Origin: Candidatus Omnitrophota bacterium
Lineage (GTDB): Bacteria; Omnitrophota; Gorgyraeia; Gorgyraeales; Gorgyraeaceae
DNA length: 39,392 bases
Assembly: GCA_026387235.1 (NCBI GenBank)
Contig: JAPLMD010000045.1
Span: 1-39,392, forward strand
Direction: 5' to 3'
Part shown: piece by piece, positions 38,104 to 39,392 of the stretch
How the letters are laid out: every line of letters begins with the position of its first letter
Position numbering within the stretch: position 1 is the stretch's first letter
Made by a program: the position numbers and the translations under genes
The notes under the pieces: model-generated
The model's database searches: none
What the model saw: the letters and a program-made list of their open reading frames with translations, nothing else
What the model was told of the DNA's origin: nothing

Positions 38104-38532
38104 ATGGAATATTTCTCAATGGTCACAAAATGGCTTTCCAACAAAGCTGCGCAACCATTCACGTGTTTCTTAGCATTTTTTATTATTTTGGTTTGGGGTC
38201 TATTTGGGCTGCCGCTTCATTTCAATGAAACATGGCAACTCATCATCAGTACTCTTGCGGCGATTATTTCTATCATCATGCTTTTTATCATTCAAAACAG
38301 CCAAAATCGTCACACCATTGCGATTCAGCTTAAACTTGACGAAATCATTCGTGCTACCAAAGGCGCTCATAACGAAATGATGGACATTGAAAAGCTCACA
38401 GATGAGGATTTGGCTAGGATTCAGAAAAAGTATGGCTTATTGGCTGAGAAAACCAAAGAAGACTTGAAAAAAGGTAAGCTCGACACTCACACGCACGACA
38501 TTAGCAAAATAATTATCGAAGAAAAAAGGTAG
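38104..38532 (+). CDS. Low-affinity iron permease family protein
   Basis: Two TM segments then FIIQNSQNRHTIAIQLKLDEIIRATKGAHNEMMDIE; start may be 38104 or 38119. Confidence 0.85.
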   Translation: MEYFSMVTKWLSNKAAQPFTCFLAFFIILVWGLFGLPLHFNETWQLIISTLAAIISIIMLFIIQNSQNRHTIAIQLKLDEIIRATKGAHNEMMDIEKLTDEDLARIQKKYGLLAEKTKEDLKKGKLDTHTHDISKIIIEEKR

Positions 38533-38698
38533 CTGCTTGCCACCTGTTATATTAACATTAAAATTGGGACAGCGCCCATTTTGTTTTTACCACCCCAGTA
38601 ATCCGCTATAAATTCTCTCTAAATCCAAAATATTCTTGATATATAAAAGTATTGAGTCTATAATTGATCTATGTAAATTAAAGAGGTTTCCTCTTGAA

Positions 38699-38725
38699 CC
38701 TGGTGCAAAAAATTTCCGGTTTTCA
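38699..38725. repeat. ~30-bp motif copy B (diverged)
   Basis: CCTGGTGCAAAAAATTTCCGGTTTTCA. Confidence 0.5.
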
Positions 38726-38777
38726 AAGATAATAAAAATGAGTTAGCGTTAAGCCACTATTAAGAAGGAGGTCAGAT

Positions 38778-39029
38778 ATGTTATATACACTAATGAAAAA
38801 TCTAACAGGGATATTTCTTATGTTAATATTTTTGAGCGGCTGTGTGGTTACTGCATCTTCCGGCTCACGGACCGAGTATGAAGATAAAATGAAAAAAATT
38901 GAAAAAGACTACAGGGAGATGAAAATAACTAAGGATGAGTATATCCAGCTCAAGAATCAAGCTAGTCAGCAGGGAAGTGTTGGGCAGAAAAGTGACTCAA
39001 TGAGTTCTGATCAAAGCCATCCTCAGTAA
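38778..39029 (+). CDS. Small putative lipoprotein
   Basis: Signal peptide with lipobox LSGC, charged coiled body; RBS AAGGAGG. Confidence 0.75.
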   Translation: MLYTLMKNLTGIFLMLIFLSGCVVTASSGSRTEYEDKMKKIEKDYREMKITKDEYIQLKNQASQQGSVGQKSDSMSSDQSHPQ

Positions 39030-39127
39030 AAATCGTAGAGAATGGCGAAAGCTACATCGTGCTTTTTACTCAACACATTGACAAAGAAAATAATATACTT
39101 TTCCCTATGGCGGACAAGGTACTGTGG

Positions 39128-39156
39128 CCGGTGCAAAAAATATCACCGGTTTTTAA
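39128..39156. repeat. ~30-bp motif copy C; forms hairpin CCGGTG-N10-CACCGG-TTTTT
   Basis: CCGGTGCAAAAAATATCACCGGTTTTTAA. Confidence 0.7.
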
Positions 39157-39309
39157 GAGCGATAAAAGCATAAGTAACGATATGTTCGTCTCTTCGTGGG
39201 AGACAAAAAGTAAATCTTCATCTGTCAAAGAGTTACGTCATTTCCAGTTAAAAAATACCGGCGTCCGGTGAGACGACCATAAACTGTGGTTGATGTTCAA
39301 GGAGACATT

Positions 39310-39392
39310 ATGACCGATAAAAAGCCGACGATTCTCTGTGTTGACGACGAACCGAAGAACCTCGAACTTCTCGAGGCGCTGCTCGTCCCGCG
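39310..39392 (+). CDS. Response regulator receiver domain, truncated by window end
   Basis: MTDKKPTILCVDDEPKNLELLEALLVP with GGAG RBS. Confidence 0.8.
   Translation, partial: MTDKKPTILCVDDEPKNLELLEALLVP

Noticed and set aside
38028-38228. 66-aa ORF overlapping the iron permease gene
   Set aside because: Alternative frame of the better-supported 38104-38532 CDS, covering its promoter.
39059-39271. 70-aa ORF before the response regulator
   Set aside because: Spans repeat copy C, lacks RBS and recognizable family.

Overview
The window is mostly a dense, almost entirely plus-strand block of housekeeping genes (about 117-32725). In order it reads tmk-holB-PSP1/ricT-metG-cysteine desulfurase-tatD, CPBP protease, DUF362 ferredoxin, mtnA-thiL-tsaE-tsaB-alr-greA-PPIase, ilvD-ilvB-ilvN-ilvC-leuA, aroE-pilD-aroC-aroK, dprA-topA-xer, queC-queE, fumarase alpha/beta, rph-rdgB. 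One antisense secreted or outer-membrane-like ORF interrupts it. After this come two AsmA-like genes, three tRNAs (Arg-TCT, Pro-TGG, His-GTG) and a sparser accessory region (about 35450-39392). That region holds a two-gene operon (small basic protein plus nucleotidyltransferase), a 39-aa basic ORF, a DUF1328-type membrane peptide, a low-affinity iron permease-like protein, a lipoprotein and the start of a response regulator. The most interesting signals are: (i) a nucleotidyltransferase operon next to tRNA-His, flanked downstream by a degenerate 27-nt copy of the tRNA-His 3' end and preceded by two inverted repeats with the same 22-nt spacing, one of them embedding a promoter; (ii) palindromic elements inserted in or next to genes, including in-frame copies inside mtnA and dprA and a 44-bp perfect palindrome between ilvD and ilvB; (iii) a ~290-bp foldback element starting at the aroK stop; (iv) a repeated promoter box and a repeated ~30-bp motif in the terminal accessory region. 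The organism looks like a diderm bacterium; I cannot assign it more firmly without a search. No CRISPR array, rRNA or intact transposase was seen.
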